This document shows, piece after piece, positions 1-8,360 of a DNA stretch of 46,032 nt. Within the stretch, counting starts at the first letter, position 1; each line of letters starts with the position of its first letter. The stretch comes from Alphaproteobacteria bacterium (GTDB lineage Bacteria > Pseudomonadota > Alphaproteobacteria > Micavibrionales > UBA2020). Both the position numbers and the translations under genes were made by a program. A model generated the notes under the pieces. It was not told the origin of the DNA and made no database searches. It saw nothing but the letters and a program-made list of their open reading frames with translations. The stretch lies in contig JAIOQI010000087.1 in the NCBI GenBank assembly GCA_021413445.1, positions 1-46,032 on the forward strand, given 5' to 3'.

Positions 1-383
1 ATGCCGCGTGTCCCGCCCATATTGAACTCGTCTTCCCTGAAATCCGCGTGGCCACCTTTGAGGTTTTTTCGATCCCTGAATCCCGCTTTCTTCATCAGAG
101 TACTGATGAGGCGGTCAAAAACGGCATCGACGACGGCGGGGTGGGACGTCTCATAGCTTTCGCGCCGGACGAGCGTCGCGTGGGGGCTGTATTTTTTGTG
201 GAACGCATCATCTTCGGGGTCGGTCGCGCACCGGAGACCCGTGTTCAGGATCATGGGATTCCACTGGTCGCCGACAAAGATATTGGCGTTCTGCAGGTCG
301 TTGAGGATCGTCCGGGCATAGCTGACGGTCTCCTTCAGCAGGGATTCCGGCGTTGAATCGTCGTTGTCGTCGTATTCATGCAT
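1..383 (-). CDS. Hypothetical protein, 3' end outside the window
   Basis: An open minus-strand frame runs from an ATG at 383 off the left edge, giving at least 127 codons without a stop. The predicted protein begins MHEYDDNDDSTPESLL and is hydrophilic, acidic at the N-terminus and more basic later, with no membrane segment. An AGGGG lies six bases before the chosen ATG. A second in-frame ATG at 389 touches that AGGGG and is a poorer start. The gene follows the CNNM-family gene on the same strand after a gap of about 63 nt, so they may be co-transcribed. I do not recognise the family. Codon use resembles the neighbours, which supports a real gene. Confidence 0.55.
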   Translation of the reverse strand, partial: MHEYDDNDDSTPESLLKETVSYARTILNDLQNANIFVGDQWNPMILNTGLRCATDPEDDAFHKKYSPHATLVRRESYETSHPAVVDAVFDRLISTLMKKAGFRDRKNLKGGHADFREDEFNMGGTRG

Positions 384-446
384 GAGCATCCCCTGATCTC
401 AAGAGCTTCCCTAATTATAGTCAATAAATATGAAAACTTTATTAAC

Positions 447-1766
447 CTAGCTCCCGGCCTCCTGTTTCGGCTCCGGACGCCCTGTTTCTTTCGGCAGCGG
501 GATGACCCGCACCATCGTGATCTGGTTTTTCTGTTTTTTCAGGATCTCGAAACGGAAGTTGAAGAAGGTATAGGTTTGCCCGACGGCCGGGATGCGCTGG
601 CTTTCAAACAGCACCAGCCCGGCGACGGTCGAATATTCCTCGTCCGGCAGGCCCCAGTCAAACTCGCGGTTGAGGTCGCGGATGGTCACTTTGCCGTCGA
701 TGATATAACTGCCGTCCGGCTGCGGGCGCACGCCGGTGACCGCCACGTCGTGCTCGTCGCTGATCTCGCCGACGATTTCCTCGAGGATGTCCTCCAGCGT
801 CACGACCCCCATCAGGGCGCCGTATTCGTCCACCATGATCGAGAAATGCTCGCGGCGCCTGCGGAAAGCCTGCAGCTGGTCGAATAAAGTCGTCGATTCC
901 GGGATGAACCACGGTTCCATCATCGTATTGCCGATGGCCACTTTGGAAAAATCCCCGTTGCACAGGCGGATTTCATTCAGCAGCAGCTTGGTATTGATGA
1001 CGCCGACGATATTGTCGGGGCTTTCGCGCCAGACGGGGAGGCGCGTGAAGGTGCTGTGCAGCACTTCGTCAATAATATTGGCGACAGGCAGGTCGGCATT
1101 AATCATGCGCACATTCTTGCGGTGCACCATGATCTCCTCGACCTGGACGTCGGCGAGGTCAAGGATCGAGCGCAGCATGGCGCCTTTTTCCTGGTCTTCC
1201 TCGATGTCCTGCGTGGCCTTGAAAAGCTGGATGGCGCCGCGCAGCTCCTCTTCATGCTCTCCTGTAGCCACATGGGGCTTGACGCCGAAAAGGAGGAATA
1301 TCCCCTCGACAACCTTGGTCACGGCATAGGTGATGGGGGAGAAGACGGCGACGGCAACGGCCACGACCGGCGCCAGGCGCAGCGCAAGATTGTCGGGATT
1401 GACCAGGGCGTAGGTTTTGGGCAGGACCTCCGCGAAAACCAGTATCAGCGCCGTATCAAAGATCGTGGCATAGGCCACGCCGGCATCGCCGAATATTTCA
1501 ATGAGCATCATGGTCGCCAGGGCGCCCGACATGATGCTCACCAGGGTATTGCCGAACAGCAGGGCGCCGATCAGGCTGTCCTTTTTCTTCCGCAGCCTGT
1601 TGACGAGGCGGGCGCGGGCATTGCCGTCTGTTTCAAGGGCGTGCATGCGGGCGCGGGAAACGGCCGTCAGGGCGGTTTCGGCGCTGGCGAAGAACGCGCC
1701 GCAAATCACCAGGAAAAAAAGGCCGACCAATTCAAACCAGAAAGTATTGTTCACGACTGTTTTCAT
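447..1766 (-). CDS. CNNM/CorC (HlyC) family membrane protein with CBS pair
   Basis: The 439-aa protein has the order typical of this family: an N-terminal DUF21/CNNM membrane domain (about residues 10-165, with FFASAETALTAVSRAR near residue 26), a CBS-domain pair (about 205-335, including MVDEYGALMGVVTLEDILEE), and a C-terminal CorC/HlyC domain (about 345-430). Relatives are linked to Mg2+ or Co2+ efflux or homeostasis, and the older name 'hemolysin' is misleading. It sits 3 nt after the aroB stop on the same strand, so it is probably the last well-defined gene of an aroK-aroB-CNNM transcript. The start is uncertain: the AAAGG directly abuts the ATG at 1766, and an in-frame GTG at 1754 has better spacing. 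Confidence 0.9.
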   Translation of the reverse strand: MKTVVNNTFWFELVGLFFLVICGAFFASAETALTAVSRARMHALETDGNARARLVNRLRKKKDSLIGALLFGNTLVSIMSGALATMMLIEIFGDAGVAYATIFDTALILVFAEVLPKTYALVNPDNLALRLAPVVAVAVAVFSPITYAVTKVVEGIFLLFGVKPHVATGEHEEELRGAIQLFKATQDIEEDQEKGAMLRSILDLADVQVEEIMVHRKNVRMINADLPVANIIDEVLHSTFTRLPVWRESPDNIVGVINTKLLLNEIRLCNGDFSKVAIGNTMMEPWFIPESTTLFDQLQAFRRRREHFSIMVDEYGALMGVVTLEDILEEIVGEISDEHDVAVTGVRPQPDGSYIIDGKVTIRDLNREFDWGLPDEEYSTVAGLVLFESQRIPAVGQTYTFFNFRFEILKKQKNQITMVRVIPLPKETGRPEPKQEAGS

Positions 1767-1769
1767 CCT

Positions 1770-2873
1770 TTACCCGAATTTCTGTTGCAGGAATTCCATT
1801 AAGTCCGTTTCATTCACGTGGTGCGCCACAAACGCCTGCCCGATGCCCTTGGCCAAGATCAGCGTGATTTGGCCATCACGGTTTTTCTTGTCGCCCCTCA
1901 TGCGGTCCAGCATTTGCGAAGCCGTCACCTTAAAAGGCGGCTCCGTCATTAGTCCCGTTTTCAGGAGATGTGCGCGTACGCGCTCGGCGTCTTCCGGTGG
2001 ACACAGCCCCAATTGATGGGAGAATTCACAGGCCAGCAAAAGCCCGATGCCGACGGCCTCGCCATGCAGGAGGCGTCCGTCGTATCCGCCCAGCGCCTCG
2101 AGCGCGTGGCCGAAGCTATGCCCCAGGTTCAGCAGGGCGCGGATGTCTTTCTGCTCGTCCTCGTCTTCCTCAACGATGGCGGCTTTGGTGCGGCAGCTGA
2201 CATCGATGGCGTATTTCTGCAATTCGGCATTCCCTTCCAGCAGGGCTTTGCCGTTTTGTTCCAGCCAGTCAAAAAACGCGGGGTTATTGATGAGCGCGTA
2301 TTTCAGGATTTCGGCATAGCCGGCCTTGAGTTCGCGCAGGGGGAGGGTCTTCAGGACATCGGTATCGATCAGCACGATTTTGGGATGATAAAAGGCGCCC
2401 ACCAGGTTTTTGCCCAGGGCGGTGTTGATCCCCGTCTTGCCGCCGACGGAGCTGTCCACCTGCGACAGGAGCGTGGTGGGTATTTGCACAAAACCGATTC
2501 CGCGCATAATCATCGAGGCCGCAAATCCGGCAATATCCCCGATTACGCCGCCGCCCAGGATGACCAGCGTCGATTTCCTGTCTAATTTATAGCTTAAGCA
2601 TTTTTCGGCAATATACTGCAGCTGCTGAAAATTTTTCGTCGACTCGCCGGGAGGCAGGATAACCGGCGGGCAGGCGTTCAATCCTGATTCTTCGAGGGTC
2701 TTCATCAATTTTACCAGGTAGAGTTTCGCCACGGTTTCATCCGTGACAACGCAGATTTTTTTGGAATTCAGAATCGGGGACAGATATGTTCCCGCCTGGG
2801 ATAAAAGCCCCTGGCCGATGACAATGTCATAGGCGTGGGCGCCTAAGTCGATGTGTGTAACGCTTTTGGGCAT
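1770..2873 (-). CDS. aroB: 3-dehydroquinate synthase
   Basis: AroB converts DAHP to 3-dehydroquinate, the second step of the shikimate pathway, using NAD+ and a divalent metal. At 367 aa it has the usual length. Visible signatures are the NAD-binding loop GGGVIGD (about residue 107), TTLLSQVDSSVGGKTGIN, and the metal-binding region with Glu in KAGYAEILKYALI and His in NLGHSFGHALE and LLHGEAVGIG. It starts 12 nt after the aroK stop, so AroB and AroK, which act in the same pathway, are made from one transcript. No strong ribosome binding site precedes the ATG. No oddities were seen. Confidence 0.97.
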   Translation of the reverse strand: MPKSVTHIDLGAHAYDIVIGQGLLSQAGTYLSPILNSKKICVVTDETVAKLYLVKLMKTLEESGLNACPPVILPPGESTKNFQQLQYIAEKCLSYKLDRKSTLVILGGGVIGDIAGFAASMIMRGIGFVQIPTTLLSQVDSSVGGKTGINTALGKNLVGAFYHPKIVLIDTDVLKTLPLRELKAGYAEILKYALINNPAFFDWLEQNGKALLEGNAELQKYAIDVSCRTKAAIVEEDEDEQKDIRALLNLGHSFGHALEALGGYDGRLLHGEAVGIGLLLACEFSHQLGLCPPEDAERVRAHLLKTGLMTEPPFKVTASQMLDRMRGDKKNRDGQITLILAKGIGQAFVAHHVNETDLMEFLQQKFG

Positions 2874-2885
2874 GGGTTGAAGAAT

Positions 2886-3419
2886 CTATCCCTTGTTTTG
2901 CTGGAACCGATCAAGCTCGCTCTTGATCAGTTGAGCCATATCTTGCGGCGTCCGGTGGTCGGTAACAACAGTTATATCGGCTTCGGCATAAACGGGATAG
3001 CGGTCTTCCATAAGCTGGCGCAGGCGTTCTGCCGGGTTGCTGACCTGTAAAAGGGGGCGCCGGTTATTGCGCGATACGCGTTTAACCAAAGTTTCAAGAT
3101 CTGCTTTTAACCACACTGAAATGGCTTTATTCTTTACGAGATCCCTGATCTCCGGCTGGATAAAGGCGCCGCCGCCGGAAGCCAGGACTTTTGCCTCCCC
3201 GGACAAGAGCCGCGCCATGATTTCCCTCTCCCCGCGGCGGAACTCCTTTTCGCCGAATCGTTCAAAAATCTCCGAAACCGAGTAAGTCGCGGCCTTTTCA
3301 ATCTCGAGATCAGCGTCCACGAAGGGGAGTTTTAAAAGCCGGGCCAATTCCCTGCCTATCCTGCTTTTACCAGAACCCATTAACCCTACCAGGACGATTA
3401 TTTGGCTTGAAACCGGCAT
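2886..3419 (-). CDS. aroK: Shikimate kinase
   Basis: The 177-aa protein phosphorylates shikimate at the 3-hydroxyl using ATP. The Walker A loop GLMGSGKS is at residues 12-19. The DADLEIE segment supplies D35 and D37, R61 follows in EFRRGE, the substrate-binding GGG is at 82-84, and the lid carries RRPLL. A GGGG lies a few bases before the ATG. It is first in the minus-strand run aroK-aroB-CNNM and is transcribed away from the small membrane-protein gene at 3586 and xerD. The xerD/aroK/aroB arrangement is common in Alphaproteobacteria. Confidence 0.96.
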   Translation of the reverse strand: MPVSSQIIVLVGLMGSGKSRIGRELARLLKLPFVDADLEIEKAATYSVSEIFERFGEKEFRRGEREIMARLLSGEAKVLASGGGAFIQPEIRDLVKNKAISVWLKADLETLVKRVSRNNRRPLLQVSNPAERLRQLMEDRYPVYAEADITVVTDHRTPQDMAQLIKSELDRFQQNKG

Positions 3420-3521
3420 TTTTCCCCGTTTTTGTCAGTTTTTAAGGTCGCAACTTAATCATTAAAAATCAAGCTTCTCAGAAGAATGAGGCCTGTTTTT
3501 TGTCTTATGAAAAAATAGTTA

Positions 3522-3550
3522 TTGACAGCGACTCATGCATTATGTAATAA
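3522..3550 (+). promoter_or_regulatory. Sigma-70-type promoter for the 50-aa membrane protein
   Basis: TTGACA at 3522-3527 and TAATAA at 3545-3550 are separated by exactly 17 nt, close to the ideal housekeeping promoter. Transcription would begin near 3557, before the GGAGAGGGA at 3567-3575 and the ATG at 3586. This rules out the upstream in-frame ATG at 3535 as the main start. Confidence 0.7.
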
Positions 3551-3585
3551 CTGTGACAGTGGAAAACGGAGAGGGAGTAAATAAG

Positions 3586-3738
3586 ATGATATCAAAACTG
3601 CTCATTTCTCTGGTTTTCTTGGTGCTTATTACGGCTGTTAGCGGGTTTATTGTGCTGGCGGTCTGGGATGTACCGGTACTACAGAAGACGGTTGAGAAAC
3701 CGATCGATACGTCAAGGTTCCTGGAAAAGAAATCTTGA
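3586..3738 (+). CDS. Small single-pass membrane protein (50 aa)
   Basis: This short protein begins MISKLLISLVFLVLITAV, has one hydrophobic segment (about residues 4-27), and continues with a WDVPVLQKTVEKPIDTSRF tail that probably lies in the periplasm. Small proteins with a WD-P-...-VEK-I-...-RF tail near aroK and xerD are, as far as I recall, found in other Alphaproteobacteria, so this is probably a conserved gene of unknown function. The start rests on a GGAGAGGGA about 10 nt upstream and a near-consensus promoter at 3522-3550. An inverted repeat follows the stop. It lies between divergent aroK and co-directional xerD. Confidence 0.7.
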   Translation: MISKLLISLVFLVLITAVSGFIVLAVWDVPVLQKTVEKPIDTSRFLEKKS

Positions 3739-3794
3739 AAATCGGCTCGTTTCTTCGCTTTCTGGCGTATCCGGTAAAAATCTCTCCGGTGGCG

Positions 3795-3826
3795 CCGAAT
3801 CAGAGGTCATGAATTGACTGATTCGG
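3795..3826. other. Inverted repeat downstream of the 50-aa gene
   Basis: CCGAATCAG at 3795-3803 is the exact reverse complement of CTGATTCGG at 3818-3826, with a 14-nt loop. No T-run follows on the plus strand, so it is not a classical intrinsic terminator. It may be an mRNA-stabilising hairpin or an operator. Confidence 0.5.
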
Positions 3827-3856
3827 AATCATCGAAGAGGCTGAATACACACTAAA

Positions 3857-3888
3857 AAATGCTTAAAAAAAGGTTTTTTTGGGCATTT
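3857..3888 (+). other. A/T-rich hairpin, possible weak terminator
   Basis: AAATGC at 3857-3862 pairs with GCATTT at 3883-3888. Two T-G wobbles (in RNA, U-G) and a run of seven A facing seven T extend the stem to a GG centre. The T-run sits inside the stem rather than after it, so termination would be weak. It could act as a transcription pause or an RNA processing site upstream of xerD. Confidence 0.35.
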
Positions 3889-4136
3889 AAAACGGGAGAT
3901 AAAGACGGTACGAGTGGATATGAGAAAAACAATGAATTTCATGGGTTTGAGGATGATCTTGAACTTTGACCTTAAGACCATGGAATACAAAAAATAGATT
4001 TTCACATATTCCCTCTTGCATTTCCTGATTGGATACGGCTTTATGTTACTGTTACGGAGATAACGTACTGAGGTTCTGCTAGATTACCTAGTTCGCTTTT
4101 GTATGTTAGGAAATTTAAACAATGGAGAAAAAAATT

Positions 4137-5123
4137 ATGGCACGTCCAGGTCGTCCAAGAATGCCAAAGGCACCGCTTCCCGGTACTGTTGATGCATTCC
4201 TCGATATGCTCATCGCTGAACGCGGTGCGGCACTCAATACTCGTCATGCTTATGAGCGTGATCTCGCTGATGTCTGCGCTTTCCTGAAGAAGCAGAGCAA
4301 AGACATCAACATTGCAACCACGATTGATCTGCAAGCCTATCTGGGCGAGCTGGCCGGCCGTGAGAATGCAAAAAGCAAAGGCGGCGCCAAAACCGCCGTC
4401 CGCACGATTGCACGCCGCATTTCGGCGATGCGTCAATTTTTCGGCTTCCTCGTTTCCGAAGGCAAGCGCTCGGATGATCCGACCGCGACCATCGAAAGCC
4501 CGAAGCAAACCCGCACCCTGCCGAAAATCCTGAGCGAAGACGAAGTCTCCGTTCTGATTACCACGGCGCAAAAACAAGGCGGTCCGGAAAGCATTCGTCT
4601 CGTAGCCCTGCTTGAAATTCTCTATGCAACGGGTCTGCGCGTTTCCGAACTGGTCGGCCTGCCGCTGACCTCGATCGGCCCGGAAAGCCGTTACCTGACG
4701 GTTGAAGGCAAAGGCGGCCGTGAGCGCATGGCTCCGCTGTCTGAACCTGCCCAGAAGGCAATGAAGTCTTACATGGACATCCGTAGCCGTTTCCTGATGG
4801 TTGACCGCGTGGATGCACAAAGCAAATGGCTGTTCCCGTCACGTACGTCCGAATCCGGACACCTGACCCGCCAGCGTTTTGCTCAGCTGCTGAAAGAGCT
4901 GTCACGCAATGCCGGTATCGATCCGGATCGCGTCAGCCCGCACGTTATGCGTCACGCTTTCGCAACCAACCTTCTGAAACATGGCGCTGATCTGCGCTCC
5001 GTTCAGAAAATGCTGGGCCACGCTGACATCGCTACAACCCAAATCTACACGCAGGTTGTTGCCGATCAGGCGAAAGCTGCCGTCGAAACCAAGCATCCGC
5101 TGGCTAAAGCGATCAACGGTTAA
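4137..5123 (+). CDS. xerD: Tyrosine recombinase XerD
   Basis: XerD resolves chromosome dimers at dif together with XerC. The N-terminal core-binding domain (about residues 15-115) is followed by a catalytic domain holding the full set of active-site residues, numbered from the ATG at 4122: R173 in ATGLRVSEL, K197 in EGKGGRERM, H274 and R277 in SPHVMRHAF, H300 in LGHADIATT and nucleophile Y309 in IYTQ. The phrase GADLRSVQKMLGHADI is typical of XerD. Two starts are possible: ATG 4122 (AGGA ten nt upstream) and ATG 4137 (GGAG nine nt upstream, giving 328 aa). I chose 4137. A strong terminator follows, and accA lies downstream. Confidence 0.93.
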   Translation: MARPGRPRMPKAPLPGTVDAFLDMLIAERGAALNTRHAYERDLADVCAFLKKQSKDINIATTIDLQAYLGELAGRENAKSKGGAKTAVRTIARRISAMRQFFGFLVSEGKRSDDPTATIESPKQTRTLPKILSEDEVSVLITTAQKQGGPESIRLVALLEILYATGLRVSELVGLPLTSIGPESRYLTVEGKGGRERMAPLSEPAQKAMKSYMDIRSRFLMVDRVDAQSKWLFPSRTSESGHLTRQRFAQLLKELSRNAGIDPDRVSPHVMRHAFATNLLKHGADLRSVQKMLGHADIATTQIYTQVVADQAKAAVETKHPLAKAING

Positions 5124-5150
5124 TTCGACACACTAAAACGATCCTGGAAT

Positions 5151-5185
5151 AAAGGGAGCTTTTGCAAAAAAGCTCCCTTTTTCTT
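5151..5185 (+). terminator. Intrinsic terminator after xerD
   Basis: AAAGGGAGC at 5151-5159 pairs with GCTCCCTTT at 5172-5180, extended by four T-A pairs to a GCAA loop, and is followed by a T-rich tract to 5186. It lies about 30 nt after the xerD stop. It shows that accA must start further downstream, since an in-frame ATG at 5162 would fall inside the terminator. Confidence 0.9.
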
Positions 5186-5257
5186 TGCGGGATTTGGGGG
5201 TACTATCCCCTTGCAATCGCCCCTGTTTTGCAGGGTGACATGATGAAGGAATGGACA

Positions 5258-6205
5258 ATGGTCTATCATTTAGAATTTGAAAAACAGATTGTCGAGCTGG
5301 AAGCCAAGGTCATGGAAATCCAGTCCATGGAGAAGGGCGGCGTCAACCTGAAGGACGAGCTCGCCCGGATCCGGGAAAAAGCTGACCGGATTTTGGTGCA
5401 GACCTATTCGAAGCTGACGCCGGAGCAAAAAGTGCAGGTGGCGCGGCATCCTGACCGGCCGCATTTTGTCGATTATATGAAGAGATTGATACAGGATTTT
5501 ACGCCCTTGGCCGGTGACCGCTTTTTTGGAGAGGATGCTGCCATCAGCGGCGGGTTGGGGCGCTTCCGGGGGCAGTCCTGCGTGATTATCGGCCAGGAAA
5601 AGGGGCATGATACGACCTCCCGGATCATGCACAATTTTGGCATGGCGAAGCCTGAGGGCTACCGCAAGGCGCAACGGCTGATGGCTTTGGCGCATCAGTT
5701 TAAATTGCCGATTATCACACTGGTGGACACGGCCGGCGCCTACCCGGGCGTTGAAGCGGAAGAGCGCGGCCAGTCTGAGGCTATCGCCAAGTCGATTGAA
5801 TCCTGCCTGCGGGCGGAAACCCCGCTGGTTTCGGTCGTGATCGGCGAGGGCGGCTCCGGCGGGGCGATTGCCATTGCCGCCGCCGACCGCGTGTTCATGC
5901 TGGAGCATGCCATCTACAGCGTCATTTCCCCGGAAGGCTGTGCGTCGATTTTATGGCGCAGCTCTGAATTCGCCAAAGATGCCGCCCGCGCCCTGAAGCT
6001 CACGGCGCAGGATTTAAAGCAACTCGGCATTATTGACGCGATCATCGAAGAACCGATGGGCGGCGCCCACCGCGAGCCGGAACGCACTATTGACGTTGTC
6101 GGCGATTACATCGAAAAAGCCATCAATGAACTGGGCACTCTTGACGGGCCTACGCTCAAGATCCGCCGCCGCCAGAAGTTCCTGGAAATGGGGCATACGG
6201 TTTAG
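5258..6205 (+). CDS. accA: Acetyl-CoA carboxylase carboxyltransferase subunit alpha
   Basis: AccA forms the carboxyltransferase with AccD and transfers the carboxyl group from biotin-BCCP to acetyl-CoA, giving malonyl-CoA for fatty-acid synthesis. The 315-aa length fits the family. The N-terminus MVYHLEFEKQIVELEAK matches the usual FE-PI-ELEAKI opening. Core motifs include TLVDTAGAYPGVEAEERGQ, VIGEGGSGGA and YSVISPEGCASILW. The start at 5258 has AAGGA seven nt upstream. Upstream in-frame ATGs overlap the xerD terminator or lack support. The stop overlaps the end of the convergent ribbon-helix-helix gene by 4 nt. The xerD-accA neighbourhood is common in Alphaproteobacteria. Confidence 0.96.
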   Translation: MVYHLEFEKQIVELEAKVMEIQSMEKGGVNLKDELARIREKADRILVQTYSKLTPEQKVQVARHPDRPHFVDYMKRLIQDFTPLAGDRFFGEDAAISGGLGRFRGQSCVIIGQEKGHDTTSRIMHNFGMAKPEGYRKAQRLMALAHQFKLPIITLVDTAGAYPGVEAEERGQSEAIAKSIESCLRAETPLVSVVIGEGGSGGAIAIAAADRVFMLEHAIYSVISPEGCASILWRSSEFAKDAARALKLTAQDLKQLGIIDAIIEEPMGGAHREPERTIDVVGDYIEKAINELGTLDGPTLKIRRRQKFLEMGHTV

Positions 6206-6555
6206 GGTTGCAGCTCCCTTATTTGAATGGCCTTGATTTTTCTTTGCACCTGAGAGACCTGGACGTTCACCAGCGCCGCCGAGCGGTAATACTCCATCAT
6301 GAAAACGCGCAGGGCGGCAGTGAAGGAAGCGCCGGGCTCCTTCAGGTCATGGACAGCGCCGCATAAATCATGAATGGAGCATTCCTCGAGCGCTGCAATT
6401 TCGTTCAAAGCGTTCCACATTGCGGGTTCAAGGCGGATGCTGGTGCGGCGGGCATGTATGCGGACATTTTTGCTTTGCAGCGCGTTAGGGGTGTATTCAT
6501 GCGGTTCTTTGCTATTTGCGGTTGTTATCGTAGGTAGGGAAGAGCCTTCATCCAT
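6202..6555 (-). CDS. Ribbon-helix-helix domain protein
   Basis: This is a 117-aa protein. Residues 37-75 (RTSIRLEPAMWNALNEIA followed by a second helix) match the ribbon-helix-helix fold of the RHH_4 type, which is frequent in Alphaproteobacteria: a short beta strand TSIRLE and two helices that form a DNA-binding dimer. The N-terminal 30 residues look disordered. A GGAG eight nt upstream supports the ATG at 6555. It is convergent with accA, and the two genes share the four bases 6202-6205. The target is unknown. It may be a small transcription regulator. Confidence 0.8.
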   Translation of the reverse strand: MDEGSSLPTITTANSKEPHEYTPNALQSKNVRIHARRTSIRLEPAMWNALNEIAALEECSIHDLCGAVHDLKEPGASFTAALRVFMMEYYRSAALVNVQVSQVQRKIKAIQIRELQP

Positions 6556-6753
6556 GATCTATTCTCCGGGTAATTCAGAATTAATGTTCATCAGGACCGA
6601 ATAGATTCACTGTAAGCGGGAATACTGTTACATACAACTATAAATTGAATATTTAAATTACAAACAACATAAGGATGTATTCTGGCTTAATTTATGAAAA
6701 TAAATTTCTTCCAAATCCTTGTTTTATCGCCCACCGGGAGTCATAATTTTAAG

Positions 6754-7380
6754 ATGTGGTACACAAAATTCAGATCGTATTGGGATACCGTCCAGAACCA
6801 GTCAGAAACCGCGCTGACCCTCACGCGTGACTGCGATATTTCCGGCTGTCCGCATCGCGGCGACTATAAGGCGCCTAAATCCCGTTATGACTTGAAAGAG
6901 TATTACTGGTTCTGCCTGGATCATGTGAAGGAATACAACCAGAACTGGGATTTTTTCAAAGGCATGACGCGTGCCGAAATCGAGCATAACATGAGCAAGA
7001 CCGCAGTGGGGGACCGCCCGACCTGGCGCTCGACCAAGGCCGGTTTCAACGAGGAAAAGATCAAGCGGGCGGTTTATGAGCGTTTTGCCGAGGGTGAAAG
7101 TGTTTTTCACGGTTTCACCATGGGCGCAGAAGAGGAGAGCGCCCGCGTCAACCTGCAATCGATCCCCCATCCGGCGGCAGAGGCCCTGGCGGTGATGGAT
7201 CTTGCGCCGCCGGTCGTGTGGGACGAGGTCAAGGCGCGTTACAAGGCGCTGGCCAAGAAATACCATCCCGATGTCAACCGCCCCAACAAGGCCGCCGAAG
7301 AGCAGCTCAAGAAAATCAACCTGGCTTATTCCATTCTCAAGCTTTCCTATCAAAACTATACAAAACTGGATGAAAGGTAA
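6754..7380 (+). CDS. J-domain protein with N-terminal Cys/His cluster
   Basis: The 208-aa protein carries a C-terminal J-domain (about residues 145-200) with the diagnostic HPD at 171-173 in [11 protein letters not shown]-domains stimulate the ATPase of DnaK-type chaperones. Near the N-terminus, C27, C32, H34, C54 and H57 ([12 protein letters not shown] and [12 protein letters not shown]) could bind zinc. The zinc-finger and glycine-rich regions of true DnaJ are absent. It lies 5 nt upstream of cobS and is surely co-transcribed. This neighbourhood recurs in Alphaproteobacteria. An upstream in-frame ATG at 6694 has no ribosome binding site. The ATG at 6754 has GGGAG 13 nt upstream, so the start is moderately sure. 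Confidence 0.85.
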   Translation: MWYTKFRSYWDTVQNQSETALTLTRDCDISGCPHRGDYKAPKSRYDLKEYYWFCLDHVKEYNQNWDFFKGMTRAEIEHNMSKTAVGDRPTWRSTKAGFNEEKIKRAVYERFAEGESVFHGFTMGAEEESARVNLQSIPHPAAEALAVMDLAPPVVWDEVKARYKALAKKYHPDVNRPNKAAEEQLKKINLAYSILKLSYQNYTKLDER

Positions 7381-7385
7381 TATCG

Positions 7386-8360
7386 ATGACCTCCAATAGC
7401 CCCCTGAAGCGCCTGCCGGACATCATGGTTTCCGTGCGGCAGCTGTTCGGTATCGATTCGGATATACAGGTGCCCGCTTTTTCGCAAAAGCAGGACAATG
7501 TGCCGGACGTCGATGACGTCTATCGCTTCGACAAGAACACCACGCTCGCCATCCTCGCCGGTTTTGCGCACAACAAGCGCGTCATGGTGCAGGGCTATCA
7601 CGGCACCGGAAAATCGACGCATATCGAGCAGGTGGCGGCGCGCCTCAACTGGCCCTGCATCCGCATCAACCTTGACAGCCACATCAGCCGCATCGACCTG
7701 ATCGGCAAGGACGCCATCGTGCTCAAGGACGGCAAGCAGGTCACGGAATTCAAGGAAGGGCTGCTGCCCTGGGCGCTGAAAAATCCGGTGGCGCTGGTGT
7801 TCGACGAATACGACGCCGGGCGCCCCGATGTCATGTTCGTCATCCAGCGCGTGCTGGAAACCGAAGGCAAACTCACGTTATTGGACCAGGGCGAAGTGAT
7901 CCGCCCGCACCCGGCGTTCCGCATTTTCGCCACGGCCAACACCATCGGCCTCGGCGATACGACCGGGCTTTATCACGGCACGCAGCAGATCAATCAGGGG
8001 CAGATGGACCGCTGGAACATCGTCGCCAGCCTCAACTACCTGCCGGAAGCGGAAGAAATCAACATCATCCTCGCCCGCGTCCCGTTCTATAAAACCGACG
8101 AGGGGCAAAAGACCGTAAGCGCGATGGTGCGCATGGCCAACCTGACGCGCAAGGGCTTCATTGCCGGGGACCTCTCCACCGTCATGTCGCCGCGCACCGT
8201 CATTCACTGGGCGGAGAACGCCCAGATCTTCAATGACATCGACTTCGCCTTTGCGCTGACTTTCCTCAACAAGTGCGACGACCTCGAGAAGGCGATCGTC
8301 TCCGAATACTATCAGCGCTGTTTTGACCGGGCGCTGGTGAAGACGAACCCTGAAAAATGA
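7386..8360 (+). CDS. cobS: CobS-type AAA+ ATPase (cobaltochelatase subunit family)
   Basis: The 324-aa protein is a MoxR-like AAA+ ATPase. Walker A is GYHGTGKST at residues 70-78 and Walker B is ALVFDE at 136-141, followed by [11 protein letters not shown] sensor-like [10 protein letters not shown] and the GLYHGTQQ motif are typical of CobS. In the aerobic cobalamin pathway CobS and CobT form the ATP-driven part of the CobNST chelatase that inserts cobalt into hydrogenobyrinate diamide. No cobN or other cobalamin gene is in the window, so another role is possible. AAAGG precedes the ATG by eight nt. It overlaps cobT by 4 nt. Confidence 0.92.
   Translation: MTSNSPLKRLPDIMVSVRQLFGIDSDIQVPAFSQKQDNVPDVDDVYRFDKNTTLAILAGFAHNKRVMVQGYHGTGKSTHIEQVAARLNWPCIRINLDSHISRIDLIGKDAIVLKDGKQVTEFKEGLLPWALKNPVALVFDEYDAGRPDVMFVIQRVLETEGKLTLLDQGEVIRPHPAFRIFATANTIGLGDTTGLYHGTQQINQGQMDRWNIVASLNYLPEAEEINIILARVPFYKTDEGQKTVSAMVRMANLTRKGFIAGDLSTVMSPRTVIHWAENAQIFNDIDFAFALTFLNKCDDLEKAIVSEYYQRCFDRALVKTNPEK

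Larger units (their letters stand above)
3739..4121. other. 383-nt gap with two hairpins, no convincing gene
   Basis: This stretch between the 50-aa gene and xerD is more AT-rich than the genes around it. It holds a perfect 9-bp inverted repeat at 3795-3826 and an A7/T7-centred hairpin at 3857-3888. A 25-codon frame at 3920-3997 lacks a good ribosome binding site and is not called. No clear xerD promoter could be chosen. A TTGACC near 3967 and a TTGCAT near 4016 have no well-spaced -10. A small RNA or a long regulatory leader for xerD is possible but unproven. Confidence 0.5.

Noticed and set aside
3920..3997. A 25-codon plus-strand frame in the gap before xerD
   Set aside because: It has no good ribosome binding site, and its composition looks random.
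3739..4121. Search for a dif site next to xerD
   Set aside because: The inverted repeat at 3795-3826 has a 14-nt spacer and does not resemble a dif site with its 6- to 8-nt centre.
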